A stretch of DNA of 64,000 nt from Roseiarcus sp963813555 (GCA_963813555.1 CAWEZX010000010.1:434001-498000); one strand, 5' to 3'. Counted from the stretch's first letter, positions 28,894-38,348 are shown. Notes: generated from the sequence alone by a model not told the origin. Program-made: numbers and translations.

Positions 28894-29648
28894 GCGGGCG
28901 CGTCACGATTGTGGGGTTGGGTCCGGGCCCCGCCGAATGGATGACGCCCGAGGCGAGCCAAGCGATCGAGTTGGCGAGCGATGTTGTTGGCTATGGCCCC
29001 TATCTCGATCGCCTGCGCTTGCGGCCGGACCAATGCGCCCACGCCAGCGACAATGGGCTTGAAATGGACCGCGCCCGGCTCGCTTTGGGGCTTGGGGCGG
29101 AAGGCCGTGCGGTCGCCGTCGTATCCGGCGGCGATCCGGGCGTGTTCGCCATGGCGGCGGCCTTGTTCGAGGCGATCGAGAAAGATCCTCGATGGCTCAA
29201 GCTCGAAGTTGCAGTGGCGCCGGGCGTCACGGCGATGCAGGCCGCCGCAGCCCGGCTTGGCGCCCCGCTCGGCCATGATTTCTGCGCCATCTCGCTCTCC
29301 GATAACCTGAAGCCCTGGACGATCGTCGAACGCCGCCTGCGCGCTGCTGCCGTCGGCGATTTCGTCATCGCGCTTTACAATCCGGCTTCGCGGGCAAGGC
29401 CGACCGGCATCAGGCAAGCGTTCGACTTGCTGCGAGGCGTGAAGGCGTCGACGACGCCGGTCGCCTTCGCGCGCGCTGTCGGGCGCGCTGACGAGACGCT
29501 GATTCTGACGACGCTCGGCGAAGCCGACGCGAGCCTCGCCGACATGGCGACGCTGGTTATCATCGGCTCGAGCGAGACGCGCTTTATCGCCCGCGACGGC
29601 GCGCGACCATGGATGGTGACGCCGCGCGCCTATGGGGTCCGTCGATGA
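28890..29648 (+). CDS. cobJ: Precorrin-3B C(17)-methyltransferase CobJ
   Basis: 252 residues. SAM-dependent enzyme that methylates C-17 and contracts the ring to precorrin-4. Motifs are VTIVGLGPGPAEWMTPEA, VVSGGDPGVFAMA, the LSDNLKPWTIVERRL segment and VIALYNPASRARP. The start at 28890 gives an ATGA overlap with cobI. Its last 19 bases overlap the end of cobK, which is on the other strand, so the two transcripts collide tail to tail. Confidence 0.94.
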   Translation: MSGRVTIVGLGPGPAEWMTPEASQAIELASDVVGYGPYLDRLRLRPDQCAHASDNGLEMDRARLALGLGAEGRAVAVVSGGDPGVFAMAAALFEAIEKDPRWLKLEVAVAPGVTAMQAAAARLGAPLGHDFCAISLSDNLKPWTIVERRLRAAAVGDFVIALYNPASRARPTGIRQAFDLLRGVKASTTPVAFARAVGRADETLILTTLGEADASLADMATLVIIGSSETRFIARDGARPWMVTPRAYGVRR

Positions 29649-30385
29649 GCGGCGATCCAGGCCAGGACCGCGTCGAGGTCGTGAAGCGTTTCGGCTTCGG
29701 GCGCGGCCGGCTGGCGCACGATCACGACTTCGATCTTAAGCGCGCGCGCCGCTTCGATCTTGGCGTAGGTCGCGCGCCCGCCACTGTTCTTGGTTACCAG
29801 CGTTTCGATGCGCTCGCGCTTCATGAGCGCGAGTTCGTCAGCGAAAGAGAACGGACCGCGCGAAAGGATCAGCTTGTGGTCGGCGAGGGCGTCGATCTCT
29901 GCCAGCCGGTCTATCGCTCGCACGATGTAGCGATGTTGCGGCGCTCGCGCGAAGGCGGCAAGCTGCAGGCGACCTTGAGTCAGGAACACCGTCTTCGGCG
30001 GAATTCCAAGAGCAGTGACGGCGTCGTCCATGGCCGCGACCTCGATCCAGCGGTCGCCAGGGTCGCGTGTCCAAGGCGGCCGGCTGAAGACGACGAGCGG
30101 CGTACGGGTCGCGCCGCAGGCCGAGACCGCGTTGGCCGACATGCGCGAAGCGAACGGATGGGTCGCGTCGACAATGGCGTCGATGCGCTCGCGGGCGAGA
30201 AACGCGGCCAGCCCCTGGGCGCCGCCGAAGCCGCCGATGCGTTGAGGGATCGGCGTTGGAGCGGGGTCGGCCGTGGCCCCCGCCAGCGACAGGATTGCCG
30301 CAACATCGGGCTCATCAGCGATCCGCCGCGCAAGGGCGCTCGCTTCCGAAGTGCCGCCGAGAATGAGCAGGCGAAGGCGCTTCAG
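29630..30385 (-). CDS. cobK: Precorrin-6A reductase CobK, non-standard start
   Basis: About 251 residues. NADPH-dependent reduction of precorrin-6A to dihydro form. The N-terminus LKRLRLLILGGTSEASALARR, then GGFGGAQGLAAFLARERID and DATHPFASRMSANA are family hallmarks; the second half has LTQGRLQLAAFA, VTKNSGG and EVVIVRQP. The frame is open upstream, but no ATG, GTG or TTG precedes the family start; a CTG at 30383-30385 is the best candidate. If one C were removed there, ATGAAGCGC would result. The gene is divergent from cobL with 11 bases between starts and overlaps cobJ at its 3' end. Confidence 0.85.
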   Translation of the reverse strand: MKRLRLLILGGTSEASALARRIADEPDVAAILSLAGATADPAPTPIPQRIGGFGGAQGLAAFLARERIDAIVDATHPFASRMSANAVSACGATRTPLVVFSRPPWTRDPGDRWIEVAAMDDAVTALGIPPKTVFLTQGRLQLAAFARAPQHRYIVRAIDRLAEIDALADHKLILSRGPFSFADELALMKRERIETLVTKNSGGRATYAKIEAARALKIEVVIVRQPAAPEAETLHDLDAVLAWIAAHRRTP

Positions 30386-30396
30386 TGGGCGGCTCC

Positions 30397-31608
30397 ATGA
30401 GCAAGGAACGCTGGCTCGCCGTCGTCGGCATCGGCGAGGACGGGATCGACGGTCTCACTCCTGCCGCGCGGCGGCTCGTCGCGCAAGCGGCCTTCGTCGT
30501 GGGAGGCAAGCGCCACCTTGCCCTCGCGGGTCCATTGGCGGCGGAGACAATGACATGGCCGTCCCCGATCGAAAATGCGCTCGACGTCATCGAGGCGCAT
30601 CGCGGGCAATCCGTATGCGTTCTCGCCAGCGGCGATGCGTTCTTTTTCGGCGTTGGCGCCATGCTGATGCGCCATTTTGTCGCCGAGGAGATGATCTCGA
30701 TCCCATCGCCCTCGGCTTTTGCGCTCGCTGCGTCGCGATTCGGCTGGAGCCAACAGGATTGCGCGTTGCTCCCGCTTCACGGCCGGCCGCTCGAAGCCAT
30801 CATCCCGCATTTGCAGCCCAAGGCGCGTATTTTGGCGCTCTCCTGGGACGGTTCCACCCCAGCTAAGCTGGCGGCGCTTTTGACCGCGCGCGGCATGGGT
30901 CGATCGAAGCTCACAATCTGCGAGGCGATGGGGGGCGTAAGGGAGCGGTTTCGCGCGACCGAGGCGCAAGGCTTCGCGCTCGACAATATCGCCGCCTTGA
31001 ATACAATCGCGCTTGAAGTCGTCGTCGACCGCGGCGCGTGCATTCTACCGCGTGCGGCTGGGCTGCCCGACGATTGGTTCGAGCACAACGGGCAAATCAC
31101 CAAGCGCGAGATCCGCGCCGTGACACTGTCTCAGCTTGCGCCGACGCGCGGCGAACTCTTGTGGGACGTGGGCTCTGGCTCAGGCTCGGTCGCCATCGAA
31201 TGGATGCTCGCCGATCCGGCCAATAGCGCGGTCGCGATCGAGGCTCGTCACGACCGTGCTGAGCGCATTGCGCGAAACGCGCTGAGCTTCGGCGTTCCCG
31301 GCCTGTCCGTCGTCACCGGCGAGGCCCCTCACGTTTTTGCCGACTTGGCGCACCCTGACGCGATCTTCATTGGCGGCGGCGCCAGTGCGCCGGGTATGAT
31401 CGACCGCGCTTGCGATGCGCTTGCGGCAGGCGGAAGGTTGGTCGTCAACGCGGTGACGCTGGAGACGCAGGCCGCGTGCGTCGACTGGCGCGCGCGTTGG
31501 GGCGGAGAGCTTACGCAGATTGCAATCGCGCATGCCGAGCCGGTCGGGCGCTATTCCGGCTGGCGCACGGCGATGCCGATTGTGCAGTGGCGGTTCGTCA
31601 AGCCATGA
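30397..31608 (+). CDS. cobL: Precorrin-6Y C(5,15)-methyltransferase CobL
   Basis: 403 residues, a two-domain enzyme. The N-terminal half (WLAVVGIGEDGIDGLTPAAR, VLASGDAFFFGVGAMLM, PSPSAFALAASRFGW) is the tetrapyrrole methylase for C-5; the C-terminal half (ELLWDVGSGSGSVAIEWML, IFIGGGASAPGMIDRACDAL) is the class-I methyltransferase for C-15 with decarboxylation (CbiE-CbiT fusion). The ATG at 30397 fits the family start. It restarts the rightward run after the inverted cobK, and its stop overlaps the cobE ATG (ATGA). Confidence 0.94.
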   Translation: MSKERWLAVVGIGEDGIDGLTPAARRLVAQAAFVVGGKRHLALAGPLAAETMTWPSPIENALDVIEAHRGQSVCVLASGDAFFFGVGAMLMRHFVAEEMISIPSPSAFALAASRFGWSQQDCALLPLHGRPLEAIIPHLQPKARILALSWDGSTPAKLAALLTARGMGRSKLTICEAMGGVRERFRATEAQGFALDNIAALNTIALEVVVDRGACILPRAAGLPDDWFEHNGQITKREIRAVTLSQLAPTRGELLWDVGSGSGSVAIEWMLADPANSAVAIEARHDRAERIARNALSFGVPGLSVVTGEAPHVFADLAHPDAIFIGGGASAPGMIDRACDALAAGGRLVVNAVTLETQAACVDWRARWGGELTQIAIAHAEPVGRYSGWRTAMPIVQWRFVKP

Positions 31609-32013
31609 GCCGGCAAACCTCGAAGTCGAATCGTCGCCATCGGCGTCGGTTGTCGCGCCGGCGTCGCAGGCGACGCGATCGCGGCGCTGGCGCGGCGCGC
31701 ACTCGAGGAAGCCGGCGCGCCCGAGGGCGAGCTGAGGATGTTTACGCTAGCGGACAAGGCCGATGAGCCCGGGCTCATAGAGGCCGCGCGCCTTCTTCGC
31801 GCGAAGCTGACGCCGCTGCCGCTCGCGGCGCTGGAAGCGCAGGCCGAGCGCATCCTCACGCCTTCCGCGGCCGTACAGGTGCGGTTCGGCGCGCCCAACA
31901 TCGCCGAGGCCGCGGCGCTCGCCGGCGCAGGCGCTGGCGGACGGCTGCTTGGGCCGCGGCTCAAGGGCGATGGCGCGACCTGCGCCGTCGCTTTATCTCT
32001 GGAGCGGCCATGA
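31605..32013 (+). pseudogene. cobE: CobE (CbiG C-terminal type), one apparent frameshift
   Basis: About 135 residues when corrected. CobE resembles the C-terminal part of CbiG; its role in the aerobic pathway is not settled. From the ATG at 31605 the first codons read MSRQTS, then the frame is lost at 31622-31627 (GAAGTC). Deleting one A gives GAGTC and restores RIVAIGVGCRAGVAGDAIAALARRALEEAG followed by MFTLADKADEPGLIEAARLL and the C-terminal GDGATCAVALSL. The break sits on a GANTC site and is probably an artefact. Coupled by ATGA overlaps to cobL and cobM. Confidence 0.82.
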
Positions 32014-32780
32014 CGGTGCACTTTATCGGCGCCGGACCCGGCGCTCCTGATCTCATCACCGTGCGCGGGCGCGATCTCATCGCCCGCTGTCCAGTCTGCC
32101 TCTATGCGGGCTCGCTCATCCCCCGCGCGCTGCTCGACTATTGCCCGCGAGGCGCGCGGATCATCGACAGCGCGCCGCTCGATCTCGACGCGATCATCAG
32201 GGTTTGCGTCGAAGCGACCGCGAGGGGCGAGGACGTCGCGCGGCTGCACTCGGGGGATCTCTCGATCTTCAGCGCGATTGGCGAACAGCTCCGGCGTCTT
32301 GAGGGGGCAGGGCTCGCGTACACGCTTACGCCTGGCGTGCCCGCCTTTGCCGCCGCCGCCGCTGTGCTCAAGCAGGAATTGACGCTGCCAGGTCTCGCGC
32401 AGTCTCTGGTGCTGACACGCACGTCGGGCCGCGCCTCGCCGATGCCCGAACGCGAGACGCTGGCAAATTTCGCGGCGACCGGCGCCACGCTCGCGATCCA
32501 TCTCTCAATTCATGCGCTTGAGGATGTGGTCGCCGAACTCACGCCTTTCTATGGGCCCGATTGTCCGACGGCGATCGTCGCCCGCGCTTCATGGCCGGGC
32601 GAGCGGATCGTGCGCGCCACGCTCCGCGAAATCGTGGGCGCGCTGCACGAGACGCCGATCGAGCGGACGGCGCTCATCCTCGTCGGCCCGGCGCTTGGGG
32701 CCGAGGATTTCCGCGAGAGCGAGCTTTATAACGCCGATTATGTGCGGCGCTTCCGCGGCGCGCCGAGAGAGGGCGAATGA
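32010..32780 (+). CDS. cobM: Precorrin-4 C(11)-methyltransferase CobM
   Basis: 256 residues. SAM-dependent methylation at C-11 to precorrin-5. Family motifs are VHFIGAGPGAPDLITVRG, CLYAGSLIPRALLDYCP, ARLHSGDLSIFSAIGEQL and TPGVPAFAAAAAVLKQELT, with the TRTSGRASPMPE and YNADYVRRFRG segments towards the end. ATG at 32010 overlaps the cobE stop. About 190 bases with a dispersed repeat follow before cobB. Confidence 0.94.
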   Translation: MTVHFIGAGPGAPDLITVRGRDLIARCPVCLYAGSLIPRALLDYCPRGARIIDSAPLDLDAIIRVCVEATARGEDVARLHSGDLSIFSAIGEQLRRLEGAGLAYTLTPGVPAFAAAAAVLKQELTLPGLAQSLVLTRTSGRASPMPERETLANFAATGATLAIHLSIHALEDVVAELTPFYGPDCPTAIVARASWPGERIVRATLREIVGALHETPIERTALILVGPALGAEDFRESELYNADYVRRFRGAPREGE

Positions 32781-32814
32781 GCGGGTTCGAGCAATCTGCG
32801 CTCACCGCAATCCG

Positions 32815-32930
32815 CGCCCTCGTCCTGAGGAGCCTGCGGAGCAGGGGTCTCGTAGGATGGTCCGGTGAGGCCTCGCGTTCATGCGAACTCGCGCGTCCTT
32901 CGAGCCCGCTTCGCGGCGCTCACGACGACG
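32815..32930. repeat. Dispersed intergenic repeat between cobM and cobB
   Basis: The run CCTCGTCCTGAGGAGCCTGC with GGGTCTCG and, further on, GTCCTTCGAGCCCGC resembles the dispersed CGTCCTGAGGAG/GTCTCGAAGGACG palindromes known from many alphaproteobacterial genomes. Boundaries are approximate. Confidence 0.5.
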
Positions 32931-32973
32931 GTTGCAGTTCTGTCAAAATGCAAAAGGCTCCAGGGGCCTGGTC

Positions 32974-34284
32974 GTGACCCGCGGGCTCATGATCGCCGCA
33001 CCCCGCTCCGGCAGCGGCAAGACGACGGCGACGCTCGGCCTTTTGCGTGCGTTCAAGCGCAGAGGCGTCGACGTCGTGGGCCTCAAGTCCGGCCCCGATT
33101 ATATCGACCCTGCCTTTCACGCGGCCGCGTCGGGTCGCGAGGGCGTCAATCTCAATTCCTGGGCCATGGCGCCTGAGCTTCTGGCTGGGCTCGCCGCCCG
33201 CGCGTCGGAACAAGCCTCGCTCATTCTCTGCGAAGCGTCGATGGGGCTCTTCGACGGCGTTCCGAGTGAGAATGGGCGCACTGGCGCCTCGGCCGATGTC
33301 GCGGCGGCGCTCGGCATGCCGGTCCTGCTGGTCATAGATGTGTCGGGCCAAGCCCAATCTGCGGCTGCGATCGTCAAGGGTTGCGGATCTTATGACGAGC
33401 GGCTCAAAGTCGCCGGCGTCATCGTCAATCGCATCGGCAGCGAGCGCCATCGCCGGCTCGTCGTCGAGGCGATCGAGGCGATGGGCATGCCCGTCGTGGG
33501 CGCGCTGCCGCGCAACGACAAGATCGCGCTGCCCGAGCGCCATTTGGGCCTTGTGCAGGCGGGCGAGACAGAGGCGCTCGAGGCGCGTCTCGAGACGATC
33601 GCCGATTTCATCGAGACCCATGTCGATTGCACCCGCATTCTCGCATTGGCTGGCGAACTCGATTGCGATTCGCCTGCGTCCCCGCCCGCGGTTCAGCCGC
33701 CGGGCCAGCGCATCGCGCTCGCCCACGATGCGGCGTTCTCTTTCATCTACCCGCATCTCGTGCAAGGCTGGCGGGCGGCCGGGGCCGAGATCGTCCCATT
33801 CTCGCCGCTCGCCGACGAGCCGCCGCCTTCCGGTTGCGACTTCTGCTGGCTTCCGGGCGGCTATCCGGAATTGCACGCCGGGCGGCTTGCGGCGGCAGCG
33901 CGATTTCGCCAAAGCCTGCAGCGTTTCGCCGAGACGCGGCCGGTGCATGGCGAATGCGGGGGTTATATGGCGCTGGGCCAAAGCCTCATCGACGCCTCGG
34001 GCGTGGTCCATCCGATGACGGGCCTCCTTGGGGTTGAAACCAGTTTCGAAAAGCGCCGGATGACGCTTGGCTATCGCGAGGCGCGGGTCGTCGCGAATTG
34101 CGCGCTTGGCCCTAAGGGCGCTCTCCTGCGCGGCCACGAATTCCACTACGCGACGATCATCGCGGCCGGCGGCGACGATCCGTTCACCTATGTACGCGAC
34201 GTCTATGGTTCGCCGGCTACACCCGCGGGTTCGCGAAGAGGAAACGTCACCGGCTCGTTCTTCCATGTGATCGCCGAGGCGTGA
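32974..34284 (+). CDS. cobB: Cobyrinic acid a,c-diamide synthase CobB
   Basis: 436 residues. Amidates the a and c carboxylates of hydrogenobyrinic acid, the substrate step for CobN. The P-loop IAAPRSGSGKTTATLGLL is at residues 7-18; GLKSGPDYIDPAFH and LCEASMGLFDG follow. The C-terminal amidotransferase has LPGGYPELHAGRLA and the nucleophile in VHGECGGYMALG (Cys near 328), then GHEFHYATI and SFFHVIAEA. I chose the GTG at 32974 because it gives the family start; an ATG at 32989 also works, and upstream in-frame ATGs lie in the repeat. The gene ends the cob run; the next gene converges on it. Confidence 0.94.
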   Translation: MTRGLMIAAPRSGSGKTTATLGLLRAFKRRGVDVVGLKSGPDYIDPAFHAAASGREGVNLNSWAMAPELLAGLAARASEQASLILCEASMGLFDGVPSENGRTGASADVAAALGMPVLLVIDVSGQAQSAAAIVKGCGSYDERLKVAGVIVNRIGSERHRRLVVEAIEAMGMPVVGALPRNDKIALPERHLGLVQAGETEALEARLETIADFIETHVDCTRILALAGELDCDSPASPPAVQPPGQRIALAHDAAFSFIYPHLVQGWRAAGAEIVPFSPLADEPPPSGCDFCWLPGGYPELHAGRLAAAARFRQSLQRFAETRPVHGECGGYMALGQSLIDASGVVHPMTGLLGVETSFEKRRMTLGYREARVVANCALGPKGALLRGHEFHYATIIAAGGDDPFTYVRDVYGSPATPAGSRRGNVTGSFFHVIAEA

Positions 34285-34320
34285 TTCTACTGACGCTAGC
34301 CGCCGCGCGACCTGGTGCCT

Positions 34321-35289
34321 CTATGGAGGGTTCAAAACCCGGACCGGTTTGCCGTCCAGAAAGGCCTCCGCGTTCTCAACGCTCTGCGGATAGAACTGGC
34401 CCCATGTCTCAGCCACTCCGTAGCCGAGATGAGGCATAAGCACGGTATGGTCTGAAGCCCGGAATGGATGGTCCGGCGGCAGCGGCTCCTTGTCGTAGAC
34501 ATCCAGCGCTGCAATGATCTTGCCAGCCTGGACCGCGGCAATGAGAGCGGCTTCGTCGATGAGAGGCCCCCGAGAGGTGTTGATCAGAATGGCGCCTTGT
34601 TTCATGCGCGCAATGTCCTCGGCGCCGATGAGGCCACGGCTGCGCGGCGACAAGACCATGTGCACCGAGATGACGTCGGAACTGCTCATGAGATCAGACT
34701 TGCCGACTAGGCGGGCCCCGGCCTCCTCAGCCTTCGCTTCGGTCAGGTTCGGACTCCAGGCTATGACCTTCATCTCCAACGCAATGGCGTAGCGCGCGAG
34801 ACGGGCCCCTAGGCGGCCGAGACCGACGACGCCGAGCGTTTTGCCGGCTAGGCCTATGCCGACAGGCACGCCGCGTTGGAAACCGCCGGCTCGCATGGCC
34901 CGATCGGCAGCGGGAATCGCGCGGGCGGCGGCGATCATCAAGCCAAGCGCGAGCTCAGCCGTCGCGTAGGGAGCGCCCGGACCGCCGCCAGTCGTATTGC
35001 AGACCGTAACGCCAAGTCGCGTGCAAGCCGCGACGTCCAGCGAAGCGTTCGAAGCGCCGGTGATGCTGATCATGCGCAGCTTGGGGAGACGACGGACTAG
35101 GGTTTCGGGAAAGGCAGTTCGTTCGCGCATTGTCAGAAGAATGTCGAAATCCGCTAGCGCAAGGGCAGCTTCCTCCTCCGATCCGAAAGCGTCAGCAAAA
35201 AACACGAGGTCAGCACGAGCAGCAAGTCCGGACCAGTCGGCGCTGCTCCGCGCGACGTCCTGCCAATCATCGAGGATTGCAATTTTCAC
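34321..35289 (-). CDS. D-isomer-specific 2-hydroxyacid dehydrogenase family protein
   Basis: 322 residues. NAD(P)-dependent oxidoreductase between a 2-hydroxyacid and a 2-oxoacid; the substrate cannot be told. The nucleotide-binding GLGRLG is at residues 156-161 (GKTLGVVGLGRLGARLA). The catalytic triad is visible: Arg240 (INTSRGPLIDE), Glu268 (DVYDKEPLP) and His287 (VLMPHLGYG). The N-terminus KIAILDDWQDVARSSADW is typical of a soil-bacterial subgroup. It converges with cobB across 36 bases and has no operon partner. An upstream AGGGAGCAACTGG site supports the ATG at 35289. Confidence 0.88.
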   Translation of the reverse strand: MKIAILDDWQDVARSSADWSGLAARADLVFFADAFGSEEEAALALADFDILLTMRERTAFPETLVRRLPKLRMISITGASNASLDVAACTRLGVTVCNTTGGGPGAPYATAELALGLMIAAARAIPAADRAMRAGGFQRGVPVGIGLAGKTLGVVGLGRLGARLARYAIALEMKVIAWSPNLTEAKAEEAGARLVGKSDLMSSSDVISVHMVLSPRSRGLIGAEDIARMKQGAILINTSRGPLIDEAALIAAVQAGKIIAALDVYDKEPLPPDHPFRASDHTVLMPHLGYGVAETWGQFYPQSVENAEAFLDGKPVRVLNPP

Positions 35290-35641
35290 CAGTTGCTCCC
35301 TCGGGTTGCTGGATGCCGCGCAAGCAGCCGAACGGGGTCAAAGGACCTCTGGGACGATTGGCGGATCGTCCCGAGAACGGTTGCCGGCCATTCCATACGG
35401 TCGTCATGCTTCAGCGTCCGGCCTTGCCGGCGACAGGCGAGCCAGTTTGGCATCAATCGTGGGATCGGCCAATAACTCTATGGACGCGATTTGATACATT
35501 CGCCCGCGCGGCCACGAATCCCGCTATGCACCCATCGTGGCGCGCTAAAGATCACCTACCCCGTCTTGGTCGAACCGCCACGATCCGGTATTGTTAATAG
35601 GGCCCAATCATACAGGACCAACTGAGCCGGGAGGGTAAAAG
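35290..35641. other. Intergenic region without a recognised gene
   Basis: 352 bases between the leftward dehydrogenase and the rightward Trypco1-like remnant. No convincing frame, hairpin or repeat was found. Promoters for both neighbours should be here. Confidence 0.4.
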
Positions 35642-35940
35642 ATGGCGGACGGCAGAACACTCCCGATGATCGTAGAGGTAGAACCCAAGGGGTTGAGGGG
35701 GGCCGTCGGAATGGCCGACGTTCCCATCGACAGACTGAGAGACAGCCTGAAATCTGCGACCTCGCTGCTGGCCGAGGCTCTCCAGGACATCAGGCGGGTG
35801 GGCCAAATGCTGCTTATCCGAGGTCTCCATTGAGCTTGAGGTCAGCGCCGAAGGCGGGGTGGTCGAAATTCTGCAACTCTATGAGCGCATCAGACAGCGA
35901 ATTCGTCTTCCGGCCTTACCGCGGCAATACCAGACGACTC
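35642..35940 (+). pseudogene. Trypco1-like (CU044_2847 family) protein, frameshifted
   Basis: The first frame gives MADGRTLPMIVEVEP, then VPIDRLRDSLKSATSLLAEAL and QDIRRVGQMLLI, and stops at 35833. A second frame from about 35815 continues EVSIELEVSAEGGVVEIL. Together they match the layout of the Trypco1 (trypsin-co-occurring) domain as I remember it: a strand, a helix with RLRDSL, then IELEVSAEGG. One base change near 35815 separates the halves; there is no GANTC site there, so this break may be real. No trypsin-like or other effector gene is beside it. Family members occur with proteases in predicted conflict systems; here it looks like a leftover. Confidence 0.45.
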
Positions 35941-36550
35941 CCGGTTCCACTTCGGCCACGCGCGTATAGGATTGGTTCAATCGGAGCCATCACACGCTAT
36001 CTAAGCGAATCGCGCGGCCTGTCACAGGGCGGCGCCGTTGTCTGCGGGGTTAACCTCCGGCGCCAGCATCAGCTCTGCGTCGGCGGTGACATAGCGAACG
36101 TAGCGATAGTCGCGGATGAAACTGATCCGGCTGTCGCGCCACTCCAGCCACATTATGTAGCTCGGGTTCGGATCGGCGCGATCTTTGAAAACCGCGATCA
36201 CTTCTCGACCCTCAAGCCAGGCCGGAGCGAGCCATACGCCATCGATCTCGGCGTACGATGTGAAGAACAAACCGACGTCGGTACCCCCGACGCGAAGCGG
36301 GTGCAAGGACTGATGGAGCTTGACGTCCTCGGCCAGCAGCGCCCGCAGGCCGTCCCAGTCCCGCTGGTTGAACAGCGCACACAGCGCCCCACCGCCGCGG
36401 ACGCTGGCCGCGCGTCCGGACCGCGCGGGCATGCGTGTTGATTTCTCGAAGATAGGCGCGACCTCGCGCCAGATGGCCTTTCACCGCGTCAACCGTGAGG
36501 TCGAGGAGGGCAGCGATCTCTATCAGCGACTCATCGAGCACGTCCTTCAG

Positions 36551-37966
36551 GGTCCCGTCGCGGAGGTGGTTGGAATTGGGTTGGCGTAGTCTCCGGGTTG
36601 CCTAACCCGAACGATTCCGGCGTTGGCGCGCTGGAATGGAGACCACGCCATGACGAAGGATACCACGAAGGAGGCGGGTGTCGCCGCCGAGGTTTTGCTT
36701 TTCGATGATTGGTTCGACGCGATCGAGGACGGGGTTCGCGCTCGGGTGCGCGGGTTCATCGAGACGATGCTGGATGAGGAACTTGCCGGCGTATTGTCGC
36801 GCCCGCGATATGGCCGACGCAAGCCGAGCGAGGATGGCGAACCGCCGCCAATCGTCGGCGTCCGGCACGGCCACCGCAAGCGCGGGCTGACCGGGACCTT
36901 CGGGAGAGCGGAGATTTCCGTGCCGCGGGCTCGGCTGATGGGCGCGGACGGCAAGACGAGCGAATGGAAAAGCGCCTCGCTTCGCGCCTACCAGCGCCGC
37001 ACCAAGGCGGCCGACGCGCTGATCGCCGGGGCCTATCTTTCCGGGACCAACACCCGCCGGGTTCGGCGCGCGCTGGCTGCGGTGTTCGCCGGGCCGGTCG
37101 GCAAGGACGTAGTCAGCCGGGCATGGCGCAAGGTGAAGGGCGACTGGGACGCCTGGAACGTGCGACCGCTCGGCCAGGAGCCGATCGTGCGGTTGATCCT
37201 CGACGGCACGCTCGTACGGGTCCGGCTCGACAGACGCGCGACGTCGGTCTCGCTCCTGGTGGCGCTCGGCGTGCGCGCGGACGGCCAGAAGGTGCTGCTG
37301 GCGATCCGGAGCATGGGCGGCGAAAGCGAGGCCGCCTGGCGCGCGCTGCTCGACGATCTCGTGAAGCGCGGATTGAAGACGCCCGAACTCGTCATCGCCG
37401 ACGGCGCGCCGGGTCTGGAAAAGGCGCTGGCGGCGCTCTGGCCGGATGCGCCGGTCCAGCGCTGCACGGTTCACAAGCATCGCAACCTGCTCGCTCACGC
37501 GCCCGAGCGTCTGCACGAGGAAATCTCCAACGACTATCGCGACATGATCTACGCCGCGACGAGACAGGAGGTCGAAGCCCGGCGCAAGGCGTTCCTCCGC
37601 AAATGGCGCCTGAAATGCCGCGCCGTCGCCGACAGCCTCGAGGAGGCCGGCGACAGGCTGTTCACCTTTACGCGCTTCCCGCCGAGCCAATGGAAGTCGA
37701 TCAGGACCTCGAACGCGATCGAGCGCCTGCATGAGGAGTTCAAGCGCAGGATCAAGACCCAGACCGTGCTGCCCTGCGCCGAAACCGCCGCCATGCTGTT
37801 CTGGGCGCTGCTCGCCTCCGGGCAGATCACCATGCGCAAGGTCGACGGATGGCAGACCCTCGCCGAGAAGCCATCCGACCAGACAATTGACCTCGCCGCA
37901 TGATCGGATAGCTTCATGTCGCCCGAAGACGCGTCAACAAGTTCCAACACAACTCGCAACGGGACC
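36551..37966 (+). mobile_element. IS256-family element, complete
   Basis: 1416 bp flanked by an 8-base duplication TCCTTCAG (36543-36550 and 37967-37974). The ends are imperfect inverted repeats beginning GGTCCCGTCGCG at the left and GGTCCCGTTGCG read inward from the right. It interrupts the ECF sigma gene. It holds one rightward transposase. Confidence 0.92.
36650..37903 (+). CDS. IS256-family (Mutator-type) transposase
   Basis: 417 residues, uninterrupted. The start ATG at 36650 opens MTKDTTKEAGVAAEVLLFDD. The family region follows: GVRHGHRKRGLTGTFG, SEWKSASLRAYQRRTKAADALI, then the DDE core with LILDGTLVRVRLDR, VIADGAPGLEKALAALW and the C-terminal Glu in RTSNAIERLHEEFKRR, with QRCTVHKHRNLL between. 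All hallmark residues are present, so it is probably active. Confidence 0.92.
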   Translation: MTKDTTKEAGVAAEVLLFDDWFDAIEDGVRARVRGFIETMLDEELAGVLSRPRYGRRKPSEDGEPPPIVGVRHGHRKRGLTGTFGRAEISVPRARLMGADGKTSEWKSASLRAYQRRTKAADALIAGAYLSGTNTRRVRRALAAVFAGPVGKDVVSRAWRKVKGDWDAWNVRPLGQEPIVRLILDGTLVRVRLDRRATSVSLLVALGVRADGQKVLLAIRSMGGESEAAWRALLDDLVKRGLKTPELVIADGAPGLEKALAALWPDAPVQRCTVHKHRNLLAHAPERLHEEISNDYRDMIYAATRQEVEARRKAFLRKWRLKCRAVADSLEEAGDRLFTFTRFPPSQWKSIRTSNAIERLHEEFKRRIKTQTVLPCAETAAMLFWALLASGQITMRKVDGWQTLAEKPSDQTIDLAA

Positions 37967-38348
37967 TCCTTCAGGATGACGACACTGTGCTGGAGGGCGG
38001 GGAACTCGACAACGCGCGACACCGCGGTTTTGACCGCCTCCTTGCGCGTCAAAATCTCCAAGGGGTCCGACTGGGCCGAGTCTGCGACGTCCGCGGCGGT
38101 GCCGATCGGTTCGGCCATGCGCACCTCGCAGCCGCGCAGCAGGTCGAGCGCGCGGTTGTAAGCAATCCGGAACAGCCAGGGTCGAAGCAGCGGCCTCCCC
38201 GAGATCTTGCAACGCCACGAACGCCCGGACGAGCGTGTCCTGTACGACATCCTCGCCGTCGATGAACGGTGCAGATCGGCCCGCAGCTCGCCGGCCAGGG
38301 CAAGGAATTCCGCCCGGCGTTCCGAGTTCAGTAAGGGCCGTTCTGAGC

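Noticed and set aside
32777..32977. 66-codon frame after cobM with an ATGA overlap
   Set aside because: The translation comes from a dispersed intergenic repeat, has no protein-like pattern and runs into the cobB start. The overlap alone was not enough.
32920..34266. 448-codon minus-strand frame
   Set aside because: Mirror of cobB, which has complete P-loop and amidotransferase motifs.
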